From: DATBWZ01 sp036514535 | Lineage (GTDB): Bacteria; JAMCPX01; DATBWZ01 | Assembly: GCA_036514535.1 (NCBI GenBank) | Contig: DATBWZ010000087.1 | Coordinates: forward strand, 1 to 35,276 | Length of the DNA: 35,276 bases | Direction: 5' to 3' | Shown: positions 23,795-31,714 of the stretch, one piece after another | Numbering within the stretch: position 1 is the stretch's first letter | Layout: every line of letters starts with the position of its first letter | The notes under the pieces: generated by a model | What the model was told of the DNA's origin: nothing | The model's input: only the letters and a program-made list of their open reading frames with translations | Database searches by the model: none | Position numbers and translations under genes: made by a program

Positions 23795-24958
23795 TTATTT
23801 TATCTCACAGACAGCAGGTTTTTGGACCCCGTCCAGGATCTTCTGCGCAGCATCAGCGCCTTTGCCAGGCGGAACATTGAACCCAAGATCCTTCAACACA
23901 GACTCAATAGCGGACAGTATCATTATTATATCAAACCGGTCATAGAATCCAAGATGCGCGATTCTAAATATCTTGCCCTTCAGCTTATCCTGTCCTCCTG
24001 CAATTGTTATTTTGAATTTATCCCTTAATCCTTTGACTATTTTCTGTCCATCAACTCCCTGGGGAGCATTCACTGCCGTAACTGCGTTGCTTGGCGATTT
24101 AGCAAACAATTCAAGACCCATTGCCTTGACTGCAGCCCTTGTAGCCGATGCAAGAGTCTCGTGTCTTGCAAAAATTCCCTCAAGGCCCTCGGCTCTCAGC
24201 ATTCTCAGCGACTGTCTCAACCCAAGGATCAAGGTTACCGCAGGTGTATAAGCAGTCTGATTCTTCTGCAGGTTCTTTAATTCCTTATTGAAATTAAAAT
24301 AATATTTTGGCAGATTGGATTTGCTGACAAATTTCCATGCCTTGTCAGAAACAGCGGCAAATGCCAGTCCAGCCGGAAGCATAAGTGCCTTCTGCGAACC
24401 GCCAACCACAATGTCAATTCCCCATTTATCCATAGGAATATCAAAAACGCCTATCCCGGTGATAGCATCCAATATGCAGAGCGTATTCTCGTAATTCCTC
24501 ACTATTCCGGCAATTTCTTTCACTGGATGAGCAACGCCTGTGGAGGTTTCGGATGCCTGAAAAAGCACAGCTTTAATTCCCGGATCAGCCTGAAGCGCTT
24601 TTTTAATCTCTGATGGATCAACGGCTTCTCCCCACGGAACATCAATGTTCTTAGCCTCAACCCCGTATGCCTGGCATATACCCGTCCACCTTTCTCCGAA
24701 TTTTCCGCCCCGCACAACAAGGGCTCTGTCGCCCCTGCTAAGGGTATTGGTCACCGCACCTTCCATTGCGCCTGTTCCTGACGAAGCAAATATCAGCACC
24801 TCGTTGTTGCACTGAAAAATCCATTTCAGCCCTTCACGAACCTCCTCCAGAATCGGCAAAAAATCCGGCGCTCTGTGATGGACAACGGCATCAGACATTG
24901 ACTGAATTACTTCAGGGGGGATCGGTGTCGGACCTGGAGCGAAAAGATATTTCTTCAT
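23795..24958 (-). CDS. Class V aminotransferase, probable phosphoserine transaminase
   Basis: The 387-residue PLP enzyme belongs to the alanine-glyoxylate/serine-pyruvate aminotransferase group: YLFAPGPTPIPPEVIQSM, IFASSGTGAMEGAVTNTL, QASETSTGVAHPV and the PLP-lysine region VVGGSQKALMLPAGLAF. It is not a classical SerC by sequence. However, it stands one base from serA, and transaminases of this group are known to replace SerC in some anaerobes and archaea, so phosphohydroxypyruvate is the likely substrate; this is inference from context. A GAGGAG ribosome site precedes the ATG. It follows argG by 13 bases. The C-terminal tail (about 25 residues after PPGKGADAAQ) is slightly longer than usual. 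Confidence 0.85.
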   Translation of the reverse strand: MKKYLFAPGPTPIPPEVIQSMSDAVVHHRAPDFLPILEEVREGLKWIFQCNNEVLIFASSGTGAMEGAVTNTLSRGDRALVVRGGKFGERWTGICQAYGVEAKNIDVPWGEAVDPSEIKKALQADPGIKAVLFQASETSTGVAHPVKEIAGIVRNYENTLCILDAITGIGVFDIPMDKWGIDIVVGGSQKALMLPAGLAFAAVSDKAWKFVSKSNLPKYYFNFNKELKNLQKNQTAYTPAVTLILGLRQSLRMLRAEGLEGIFARHETLASATRAAVKAMGLELFAKSPSNAVTAVNAPQGVDGQKIVKGLRDKFKITIAGGQDKLKGKIFRIAHLGFYDRFDIIMILSAIESVLKDLGFNVPPGKGADAAQKILDGVQKPAVCEIK

Positions 24959-24971
24959 TGTTTTACTCTCC

Positions 24972-26186
24972 TCAGGTTTTAAATTTTTTATTTATCATAT
25001 TGGCGAGCTTCAACCGCAGGGCATTCAACTTTATAAAACCGGTTGCGTCCCTCTGGTCATAAACCGTATCTGCTTCAAATGTGGCAAGATCAGGGGTGAA
25101 CAAAGAATTTGACGAATAACGGCCGAGAATATAAACATTGCCTTTATAAACCTTCAACCTGACTGTTCCTGTAATATTTTTCTGCGAGTTATCTATTGCT
25201 AACTGGAGCATTTCCCTTTCCGGAGAGAACCAGAACCCGTAGTAGACAAGCTCTGCATATTTAGGAATCAGGGAATCCCTCAGATGCATAACCTCTCTGT
25301 CCATGGTAATGGACTCAAGTGCCTTGTGTGCTGAATGGAGAATTGTCCCGCCAGGAGTTTCGTAAACACCCCTGGACTTCATTCCGACAAATCTATTTTC
25401 AACAATATCCGCTCTTCCAACCCCGTGCCGTGCTCCTATTTTGTTTAGCGCATCAAGAAGCCTTATAGGGGAAAGATTCTTTCCGTTAACAGAGCATGGG
25501 TCTCCTTTTGAAAAACCTATCTCAACAATTTCCGGTGTGTTGGTCGCTTTTTCAGGCGGCGTTATAAGTTCAAATATTTCCTCAGGAGGCTCATGACCCG
25601 GATCCTCCAGAATTCCCCCTTCATGACTAACATGGAATATGTTTCTATCGCTGGAATACGGTTTTGATTTTGTTGCAGGAACAGGGATTCCATATTTCTT
25701 CGCAAAATTAATCAGGTCCGACCTTGAACGGAATACCCAATCCCTCCACGGCGCAATCACCCTTATGGTTGGATCAATTGAATAATAAGTTAATTCAAAT
25801 CTGACTTGGTCATTTCCCTTGCCTGTTGCTCCGTGTGAAACGGCATCGGCCTCAACTTGTTTTGCAACCTCCATTTGTGCCTTGGCAATCAATGGTCTGG
25901 CAATAGCGGTGCCGAGAAGATAGCCTTCATAGACAGCGTTCGCCCTGAGCATCGGGAAGATGTATTCTTTTACGAACTCTTCTTTTAAATCCTTTATAAA
26001 AACCTTGGATGCACCGGTCTTGTAAGCTTTTTTTTCAATTATTTGCAGATTCTCCCCCTGTCCAAGATCTGCAACAAAAGCAATAACCTCGCTGTTGTAC
26101 TTCTCTATAAGCCACCTTAGAATTACCGATGTATCAAGCCCTCCAGAATAAGCCAGAACAATCTTCAATGCCTTCTTTCCCTTCAT
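24972..26186 (-). CDS. argG: Argininosuccinate synthase
   Basis: ArgG joins citrulline and aspartate with ATP in the penultimate step of arginine synthesis. The PP-loop LAYSGGLDTSVILRWL lies at residues 11-26. Also visible are AVSHGATGKGNDQVRFELTY, ISHEGG-type VSHEGGILEDP, GVGRADIVENRFVGMKSRGV and YETPGGTILHSAHKALE. The 404-residue length is normal. The ATG has no Shine-Dalgarno sequence and a short predicted leader of about 13 bases. It is the first gene of the argG-aminotransferase-serA-purA series. No other arginine gene is in the window. Confidence 0.97.
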   Translation of the reverse strand: MKGKKALKIVLAYSGGLDTSVILRWLIEKYNSEVIAFVADLGQGENLQIIEKKAYKTGASKVFIKDLKEEFVKEYIFPMLRANAVYEGYLLGTAIARPLIAKAQMEVAKQVEADAVSHGATGKGNDQVRFELTYYSIDPTIRVIAPWRDWVFRSRSDLINFAKKYGIPVPATKSKPYSSDRNIFHVSHEGGILEDPGHEPPEEIFELITPPEKATNTPEIVEIGFSKGDPCSVNGKNLSPIRLLDALNKIGARHGVGRADIVENRFVGMKSRGVYETPGGTILHSAHKALESITMDREVMHLRDSLIPKYAELVYYGFWFSPEREMLQLAIDNSQKNITGTVRLKVYKGNVYILGRYSSNSLFTPDLATFEADTVYDQRDATGFIKLNALRLKLANMINKKFKT

Positions 26187-26206
26187 AATTTTAATCAGAC
26201 AGCTTA

Positions 26207-26235
26207 ATCATATATACGCATAAGCGGGTTGTAAA
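26207..26235 (-). promoter_or_regulatory. Promoter of argG and the serine genes
   Basis: TTTACA (26230-26235, minus strand), 17 bases and TATGAT (26207-26212) each differ from consensus by one base. Transcription should begin about 13 bases before the ATG. No ribosome site is seen in that short leader. No ARG-box-like palindrome is evident. Confidence 0.5.
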
Positions 26236-26254
26236 GAAAAAATTGACAAAATTT

Positions 26255-27364
26255 TTATTTCACTTCAATCAGTGTATATTTCTGGGTTCCAATGCCAATT
26301 TTCTCTGCGTGGACAAGTTGAATTGACCAGTCTATGCCGGGCCAGACATTGCCGAATTTGTCAGCCCCGGGCTCAAGAACGGCGCCAAGAGCGGTATTGG
26401 GTATTCCGGGTTGCTGATTCACAAGGTCAACCGACGCCCTGTCTATTGCTACAGGATCCAGCGAGGCAAGAATGCCTATATCCTGAACAATCGGAGCATC
26501 CGATGATCCGTAGCAATCACAACCCGGCGCTATGTTTATCAGGTAATTTAAAAACACGCACTTCCCCTTCTTCTTTGATATTACTCCATAAGCGTACTCG
26601 GCAGTCTTCTTATGAAGCATCTCCACCTCAGCGTTCCACCGGATGTCTATTGCCTTTTCAGGGCATGTTGGAATACAAAGTCCGCAGCCCACGCACTTTT
26701 CCTCAATTATTCTCGCTTTTTTCTCAGCCATTACAATTGCGCTGTAGTTGCACCATTCAAGGCAGATTTTGCAACCCGTACAGTCATTTTCATCAACCGA
26801 CGGAGAAACATCGGAGTGCATCTTTAATTTACCCTCGCGGTTAGCACAGCCCATTCCAACATTTTTTAATGCCCCGCCGAATCCAAAAAGTTCGTGTCCC
26901 TTGAAATGCGTGACAGCAACAAGTCCATCAGCATAATGGATATCAGGAGCAATCTTTACACTGTCCAGAACATCAAGATTAACCGCCACATCAACGCCGA
27001 GATTTCCGAAAAGCCCGTCAGCAATCACCGCAGGAGCGCCCACTGCAGAGTAATCAAATCCGTGCTCCATTGCGGTCCTCAAGTGAGAGACTGTATCCCC
27101 GCGTGTTCCCACATAAAGCGTATTTGTGTCAGTAAGAAACGGTTTCCCCTCCCGCTCTTTTATTGCCTCTACTACCGGACGAACAAATTCCGGCCTGAGA
27201 TAGGCAGTATTGCCGCTTTCGCCAAAATGCATCTTTATCGCAAATAACTCGTTTTTGGATACCATGCCCGCGAGATCAATCCGCTTTATAAGGGATTTCA
27301 ATTTTTGAATAAGTCCACGCCTCGGAACTGTTCTCATATTTACAAAATAGACTTCGGAAATCAT
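26255..27364 (-). CDS. DUF362 protein with two 4Fe-4S ferredoxin motifs
   Basis: The 369-residue product has a DUF362 domain broken by a bacterial ferredoxin insert. The DUF362 part includes AIKMHFGESGNTAYLRPEFV, FLTDTNTLYVGTRGDTVSH, VAVTHFKGHELFGFGGALKN and, after the insert, APIVQDIGILASLDPVAIDR. Cluster cysteines are at 195, 198, 201 and 205 (CTGCKICLEWC) and 224, 227, 230 and 234 (CVGCGLCIPTCP). It is probably a cytoplasmic electron carrier or iron-sulfur oxidoreductase; the family has no settled function. Its ATG overlaps the flavin reductase-like gene by four bases, which suggests they act together in electron transfer. Confidence 0.88.
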   Translation of the reverse strand: MISEVYFVNMRTVPRRGLIQKLKSLIKRIDLAGMVSKNELFAIKMHFGESGNTAYLRPEFVRPVVEAIKEREGKPFLTDTNTLYVGTRGDTVSHLRTAMEHGFDYSAVGAPAVIADGLFGNLGVDVAVNLDVLDSVKIAPDIHYADGLVAVTHFKGHELFGFGGALKNVGMGCANREGKLKMHSDVSPSVDENDCTGCKICLEWCNYSAIVMAEKKARIIEEKCVGCGLCIPTCPEKAIDIRWNAEVEMLHKKTAEYAYGVISKKKGKCVFLNYLINIAPGCDCYGSSDAPIVQDIGILASLDPVAIDRASVDLVNQQPGIPNTALGAVLEPGADKFGNVWPGIDWSIQLVHAEKIGIGTQKYTLIEVK

Positions 27365-27951
27365 GTTTTCTCTTTCAGTCCGAGAATCGCATTTTTATCT
27401 ATAACCTTTATTTCAAAATCTTTTATGTAAAGGTAGGTGTCTGAGCCAAGATATAGATTCGGCATGTTATTCCTGAGTTCCGGCAGACCATTATCTTTGA
27501 ATGCATCCTTTACAGAGTGGACTTTAACAATCTCTCCGGCGAAGAGGGTGTGATCGCCGACAGAAGTCTGCCGATAAAGATTGCACTCATAAGAAGCGTA
27601 AGCCTTGGCAATGACCGGCGAGGATATTGCATGGGATGGCTCAAGTTTGATATTGTACTCCTTAAGTTTGTCCGCTTCCCTGCCTGAGATTCTGCCGCAA
27701 ATCGCAAGGAGATCGGAATCCTTCGCAGACACAAAATTTACCGAAAATTCCTTTGCCTTCTCTATGAGTTCATGGGTATACCTTTTTGGAGCAACAAGTA
27801 TTCCATAAAGCGGCGGATTAGAAGAGAGCCCCATATTCCACGCTACCGACATGGCATTGATATTATCCTGATATTTTACAACAACAATCGCAGCCACTGT
27901 CGGATAATAATGGTAAAATTTATCCGGTCTATCAACTATTAATTTCCCCAT
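27361..27951 (-). CDS. Flavin reductase-like FMN-binding protein
   Basis: The 196-residue protein fits the flavin reductase-like domain (FMN-binding split barrel). YYPTVAAIVVVKYQDNINAM, then SVAWNMGLSSNPPLYGILVA and KRYTHELIEKAKEFSVNFVS, are the usual opening strands and FMN contacts. YECNLYRQTSVGDHTLFAGE, then IVKVHSV, is the usual late motif. Members in anaerobes often act as flavoredoxin-like carriers. It lies three bases after nadB and overlaps the ferredoxin-containing gene downstream, making a compact redox operon. Its natural partner could be the DUF362 iron-sulfur protein. Confidence 0.86.
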   Translation of the reverse strand: MGKLIVDRPDKFYHYYPTVAAIVVVKYQDNINAMSVAWNMGLSSNPPLYGILVAPKRYTHELIEKAKEFSVNFVSAKDSDLLAICGRISGREADKLKEYNIKLEPSHAISSPVIAKAYASYECNLYRQTSVGDHTLFAGEIVKVHSVKDAFKDNGLPELRNNMPNLYLGSDTYLYIKDFEIKVIDKNAILGLKEKT

Positions 27952-27954
27952 CTG

Positions 27955-29577
27955 TCAGTTCCTTTTTATATTCTTTTCAATTATTGTATCATGGAGAAAA
28001 TGCTTGTCATCCTTTTCGGGGTAATCAATGGTGTAATGCAGTCCCCTGCTCTCCTTTCTGTACATTGCCGACCGGACAATGATCTCTGCCGCATCGGCGA
28101 TATTTCGCAGTTCCACAAGATTGCTTGTAACCTTGAACCTCCAGTAATACTCGTTTATTTCGTACTGGAGATTGGTAAGGCGCCTGTACGCCCTGTCAAG
28201 TCTTTTATCCGATCGCACAATTCCGACATAGTTCCACATCAAACGCCTTATCTCGTACCAGTTGTGAGATACAACAACTGTTTCATCGCTGTCGGTTGTT
28301 CCCATATTGTCCCATTTGGGCACGCCCCTGAGCATTGTCATATCAGGATACTTCTGCTCCCTGCAATGCTGGGCCGCGCGATGCGCAAACACCACAGCCT
28401 CCAGCAGCGAATTGCTCGCAAGCCTGTTGGCTCCGTGCAGCCCCGTGCACGATGTCTCGCCGATTGCGTAAAGATTGCTCACATTTGTCAGCCCATTGTG
28501 GTCAGTCAATACTCCTCCGCACATATAATGCGCAGCCGGCACCACCGGAACAGGCTGGGTGGTGAGATTAATTCCAAACTCAAGGCATTTTCCGTAGATG
28601 TTGGGAAAACGGGATTTTAAAAAATCCTTATCCAGATGGGACATATCAAGATAAACAAAGTCATCGCCTGTTCTCTTTAATTCAGAATCAATAGCCCTTG
28701 CCACAATATCCCTGGGAGCTAAATCTTTGAGTGGATGGTATTTTTCCATAAACGGCGTGCTATCTTTAAGCCTCAGTATCCCGCCTTCTCCCCTCATTGC
28801 CTCAGAAATCAGGAATGATTTAGCCATGGGGTGATAGAGGCATGTGGGATGAAATTGGACAAACTCCATGTTCGCAATCCTTGCGCCCACCCTGTAAGCC
28901 ATTGCAACACCATCGCAGGTCGCAATATCAGGGTTGCTCGTGTAGAGGTAAACCTTGCCTCCGCCGCCAGTCGCAAGGATGGTTGCTTTTGCAAGAAACG
29001 GGATTATACTTCCCGTTCTGTTATCAAGCACATAGGTGCCGATGCATTCGTCCCTGAACCCTTCCGGAGGTTTTCTCTTAAGGAATTTCCCTGAGGTAAT
29101 AAGGTCTATCGCGGTATGGTATTCATAGAATTTAATATTGTTTTTCGCCTCTGCAGCAGAAAGGAGCGCTCGCTCTATTTCCCTGCCGGTAAAATCCTCC
29201 GCATGCAAGATCCTTCTCTTTGAATGCCCGCCCTCCCTGGTAAGATCGTATTCTATTCCATTTCCGCTTGTGGTAAATCTGACGCCTATATCTATCAGCT
29301 CCCTCACCCTCTCAGGACCGCCCTTCACAACCAGTTCCACTGCCTCCCTGCGGCAAAGCCAGTCTCCAGCAACAATAGTATCTTTTATATGCTCATCAAA
29401 GGAGTCCTCTCTGCTGAAGACCGATGCGATACCGCCCTGCGCTTCATTCGTGCTTGATATGCTTCTCTCCCGTTTCGTGACCATCACAACATCGCCGAAC
29501 TCCGATGCCTTCAGGGCAAAACTCAAGCCTGCAATTCCACTGCCTATAACAAGAAAATCAGACTCTATGTAGTTCAT
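27955..29577 (-). CDS. nadB: L-aspartate oxidase
   Basis: NadB oxidises L-aspartate to iminoaspartate, the first step of NAD synthesis from aspartate; fumarate can serve as electron acceptor without oxygen. The FAD-binding GSGIAGLSFALKA lies at residues 12-24. EAQGGIASVFSREDSFDEHI, GGHSKRRILHAEDFTGREIE, ILATGGGGKVYLYTSNP, EFVQFHPTCLYHP, AHYMCGGVLTDHNGLTNV and GLHGANRLASNSLLEAVVF are the succinate dehydrogenase/NadB signatures. The 540-residue length is normal. The ATG is preceded by a -10 box six or seven bases away. AGGAG is present but too close to the ATG to act as a normal ribosome site. nadA and nadC are not in the window. Confidence 0.95.
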   Translation of the reverse strand: MNYIESDFLVIGSGIAGLSFALKASEFGDVVMVTKRERSISSTNEAQGGIASVFSREDSFDEHIKDTIVAGDWLCRREAVELVVKGGPERVRELIDIGVRFTTSGNGIEYDLTREGGHSKRRILHAEDFTGREIERALLSAAEAKNNIKFYEYHTAIDLITSGKFLKRKPPEGFRDECIGTYVLDNRTGSIIPFLAKATILATGGGGKVYLYTSNPDIATCDGVAMAYRVGARIANMEFVQFHPTCLYHPMAKSFLISEAMRGEGGILRLKDSTPFMEKYHPLKDLAPRDIVARAIDSELKRTGDDFVYLDMSHLDKDFLKSRFPNIYGKCLEFGINLTTQPVPVVPAAHYMCGGVLTDHNGLTNVSNLYAIGETSCTGLHGANRLASNSLLEAVVFAHRAAQHCREQKYPDMTMLRGVPKWDNMGTTDSDETVVVSHNWYEIRRLMWNYVGIVRSDKRLDRAYRRLTNLQYEINEYYWRFKVTSNLVELRNIADAAEIIVRSAMYRKESRGLHYTIDYPEKDDKHFLHDTIIEKNIKRN

Positions 29578-29583
29578 GCTCCT

Positions 29584-29613
29584 ATATTAATGCAGAACTT
29601 CGGACTGTGTCAA
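29584..29613 (-). promoter_or_regulatory. Promoter of the nadB operon
   Basis: On the minus strand a perfect TTGACA (29608-29613) is followed after 18 bases by TAATAT (29584-29589). Only AGGAGC separates that box from the ATG at 29577. A leaderless transcript is predicted. The divergent FHA-protein gene has a similarly placed promoter 27 bases away. Confidence 0.5.
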
Positions 29614-29639
29614 GAATAGAAGAAAAGTAATTATCAAGA

Positions 29640-29668
29640 TTGAACTGAAGAATATTTAATGGTAAAAT
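29640..29668 (+). promoter_or_regulatory. Promoter of the FHA/DUF4388 operon
   Basis: TTGAAC (29640-29645), 17 bases and TAAAAT (29663-29668) stand before the ATG at 29675, which is only six bases (TATAAT) further on. There is no Shine-Dalgarno sequence. Transcription should start at or beside the start codon. Confidence 0.5.
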
Positions 29669-29674
29669 TATAAT

Positions 29675-31282
29675 ATGCCTATGATTCTGATACTGAACCA
29701 TAAGGAAGAAACAGCGAAGGAAATCCCGATAGGAGATAAAATCACAACTATTGGAACCGCTCCGGATAGTGATATAATTATTCAGAATAATACGGCGAAT
29801 GGCATCCTTGCCAATATTTACCCTGAGGGGAGAGATTATCGCGTCTCAAAAATAAGCGCTGATGCCGACCTGCGGATAAACGGCAAAAAAACCAAGGAAT
29901 CAATCATCAGGAATGGGGATCTAATTGAGATCAGCGGTTCAAAAATGATATTTCTTAAGAAAATACAGCGCGAAAAGGCTGCGCAGATCAATGGGTACAA
30001 GATGAGAGCGCTCAGCGCAGTTTCAGACTTCAACGAACAATTAACCACAGCCTTAAATACTGAAGCCCTGTTAAAAAGCCTCATGGATTCTGTGATTACC
30101 ATGACCCGCGCCGAAACCGGGTTCCTTGTGCTGGTGGAGGGAGGCAGGCTTATCCTAAAAGCAGGGACGGGAATGGCGAACAGCAATGGCCAGGACAATT
30201 TATCCATATTGAGTGATACAATCATAGCAAAGGTCGTGAGGGAGAAGAAGTCAATCATTGTTTCCGATGCTATGGGCGACAATGAATACAGGAATGCTGA
30301 AAGCGTAATCAATCTTCACCTGCGGTCCGTAATGTGCGTTCCCCTTATTGTCAAAGAAAAGATGCTGGGGATGATTTACCTCGGGAGTCAGAAGGTAGAA
30401 AATCTCTTCTCAATATCCGATCTTGAGATGCTGAAGATTTTTGCCTCTGAGGCCGCCCTTCTGCTGTACAACGCTATTCTCCTTGATGAACTGAGAAGAG
30501 AAAATGCCAGGCTCCTTGATAAAATTGAGACAAGCAGATTCGGCGCCCTTATAGGCGATTCGGGCGCAATACAGAATGTTTTCAGAGAAATCTCAAAATG
30601 CGCCCCACTGACAGCGCCAGTATTGATCCTTGGGGAAAATGGAACCGAAAAAGAAACAGCGGCCATGGAAATACATTCACGGAGCGGAAGAAAGGGACAA
30701 TTTGCAACCTTCAAGGCAAGCCTTTATAATGAAGTTCAGATGGATATTGAACTATTTGGTTACGCAAGGGACAGCATGCCCGGCGCCCTCTATGCAAAAA
30801 GGGGAAAGGGTCAGTTGTGCAAAGGCGGAACAGTGTACATTGAGGATGCCGAAATCATACCAAAAACGGTCCAGTCAAAGTTGCTCAGAATAATACTGGA
30901 CAACCTGGTAACCAGACTGGGATCGGGGACACCGGAAAGGGTTGATCTGCGTTTAATATTCTCCTGCAGGGATATTGAGTATGCAGTAAAAACCGGAGAG
31001 TTTAACAATGATCTTTACACCCGTCTTCTTCCGTGCAGCATCACAATTCCGCCGCTCAGAACGCGGGATGGGGATATTGAACTCCTATCAAAGCATTTCC
31101 TGCTTACTCACGGCGGACAAGCCAACAAAAAGATTCTCGGCTTCAGCCACGAAGCAATTACCAGGATAAAGAATTATAACTGGCCCGGAAATGTCGCAGA
31201 GCTTGAATCAAGGGTTAAAAGGGCATTGATGATATGCGAAGGAGAATTTATTACTGCTGAAGATCTTGAACTTGGGAGCTAA
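29675..31282 (+). CDS. FHA-GAF protein with degenerate sigma54-activator AAA+ domain
   Basis: The 535-residue protein has an FHA domain (about 1-95, ending GDLIEISGSKMIFLK), a GAF domain (about 125-270, with RSVMCVPLIVKEKMLGMIYL) and an AAA+ domain of the sigma54-activator family (288-535, with ELFG, PLRTRDGDIELL and WPGNVAELESRV). Key motifs are altered. Walker A reads GENGTEKE at 320-327 instead of GESGTGKE, the GAFTGA loop is DSMPGA, Walker B is VYIEDAE rather than the usual FLDE, and the sensor-2 Arg of NVREL is Ala. There is no C-terminal DNA-binding helix-turn-helix. I infer a phosphothreonine-binding sensor or scaffold that cannot activate sigma54. It opens a tightly coupled operon with DUF4388 genes. 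Confidence 0.85.
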   Translation: MPMILILNHKEETAKEIPIGDKITTIGTAPDSDIIIQNNTANGILANIYPEGRDYRVSKISADADLRINGKKTKESIIRNGDLIEISGSKMIFLKKIQREKAAQINGYKMRALSAVSDFNEQLTTALNTEALLKSLMDSVITMTRAETGFLVLVEGGRLILKAGTGMANSNGQDNLSILSDTIIAKVVREKKSIIVSDAMGDNEYRNAESVINLHLRSVMCVPLIVKEKMLGMIYLGSQKVENLFSISDLEMLKIFASEAALLLYNAILLDELRRENARLLDKIETSRFGALIGDSGAIQNVFREISKCAPLTAPVLILGENGTEKETAAMEIHSRSGRKGQFATFKASLYNEVQMDIELFGYARDSMPGALYAKRGKGQLCKGGTVYIEDAEIIPKTVQSKLLRIILDNLVTRLGSGTPERVDLRLIFSCRDIEYAVKTGEFNNDLYTRLLPCSITIPPLRTRDGDIELLSKHFLLTHGGQANKKILGFSHEAITRIKNYNWPGNVAELESRVKRALMICEGEFITAEDLELGS

Positions 31283-31285
31283 TAG

Positions 31286-31714
31286 TTGATTGTAAACTAT
31301 AATCTGCGCCAGTTTCTTATGCTTGGAATAATCTCTATTTCTGCCTGTGTTCTACCTGAGGACATTGAAGACAAGCAAATACAGCTGTATGAAGAACCGC
31401 CGCAGATAATTTCATTTTCACCGGAGGCCCATGTGATAAAAGTGGCAATCGGCAACGACGGCGTTTCAAAACCTATAGAATTCTCTGTAGAAGCAGCCGA
31501 CCCTGATGGCGACAAAATAAATTACAACTGGGAAATAACCGAAACGGCAGAAAATGGGGCAGTATCTGTAAAACAGATGGTATCCACAACAAAAGAATAT
31601 ACCTACTTCGCAACACTGCCAGCAAAAAAGTTGATCGTCGGTGTAGAGGTCTCCGATCAAAAAAAGAGTGTCTTTGTTTACTGGATTATAGAGGTAATAA
31701 GCGGGGTGATATGA
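31286..31714 (+). CDS. Small lipoprotein with Ig/PKD-like domain
   Basis: The 142-residue product begins at TTG, preceded by GGGAG at seven bases. Its N-terminal LMLGIISISAC ends in a lipobox (ISAC), so it should be a lipid-anchored periplasmic protein. The rest contains VEAADPDGDKINYNWEITET, the DPDGD...Y.W pattern of PKD- or cadherin-like Ig folds. I do not recognise a named family. It starts four bases after the FHA-protein stop and overlaps the DUF4388 gene by four bases (ATGA). It is the only exported member of an otherwise cytoplasmic-looking signalling operon. Confidence 0.7.
   Translation: MIVNYNLRQFLMLGIISISACVLPEDIEDKQIQLYEEPPQIISFSPEAHVIKVAIGNDGVSKPIEFSVEAADPDGDKINYNWEITETAENGAVSVKQMVSTTKEYTYFATLPAKKLIVGVEVSDQKKSVFVYWIIEVISGVI

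Noticed and set aside
23191..24028. Two overlapping plus-strand frames of 213 and 229 codons opposite serA and the aminotransferase
   Set aside because: Both lie antisense to well-supported enzymes and show no domain or ribosome site.
27991..28620. A 209-codon plus-strand frame opposite nadB
   Set aside because: It is antisense to a highly conserved enzyme and carries no recognisable motif.
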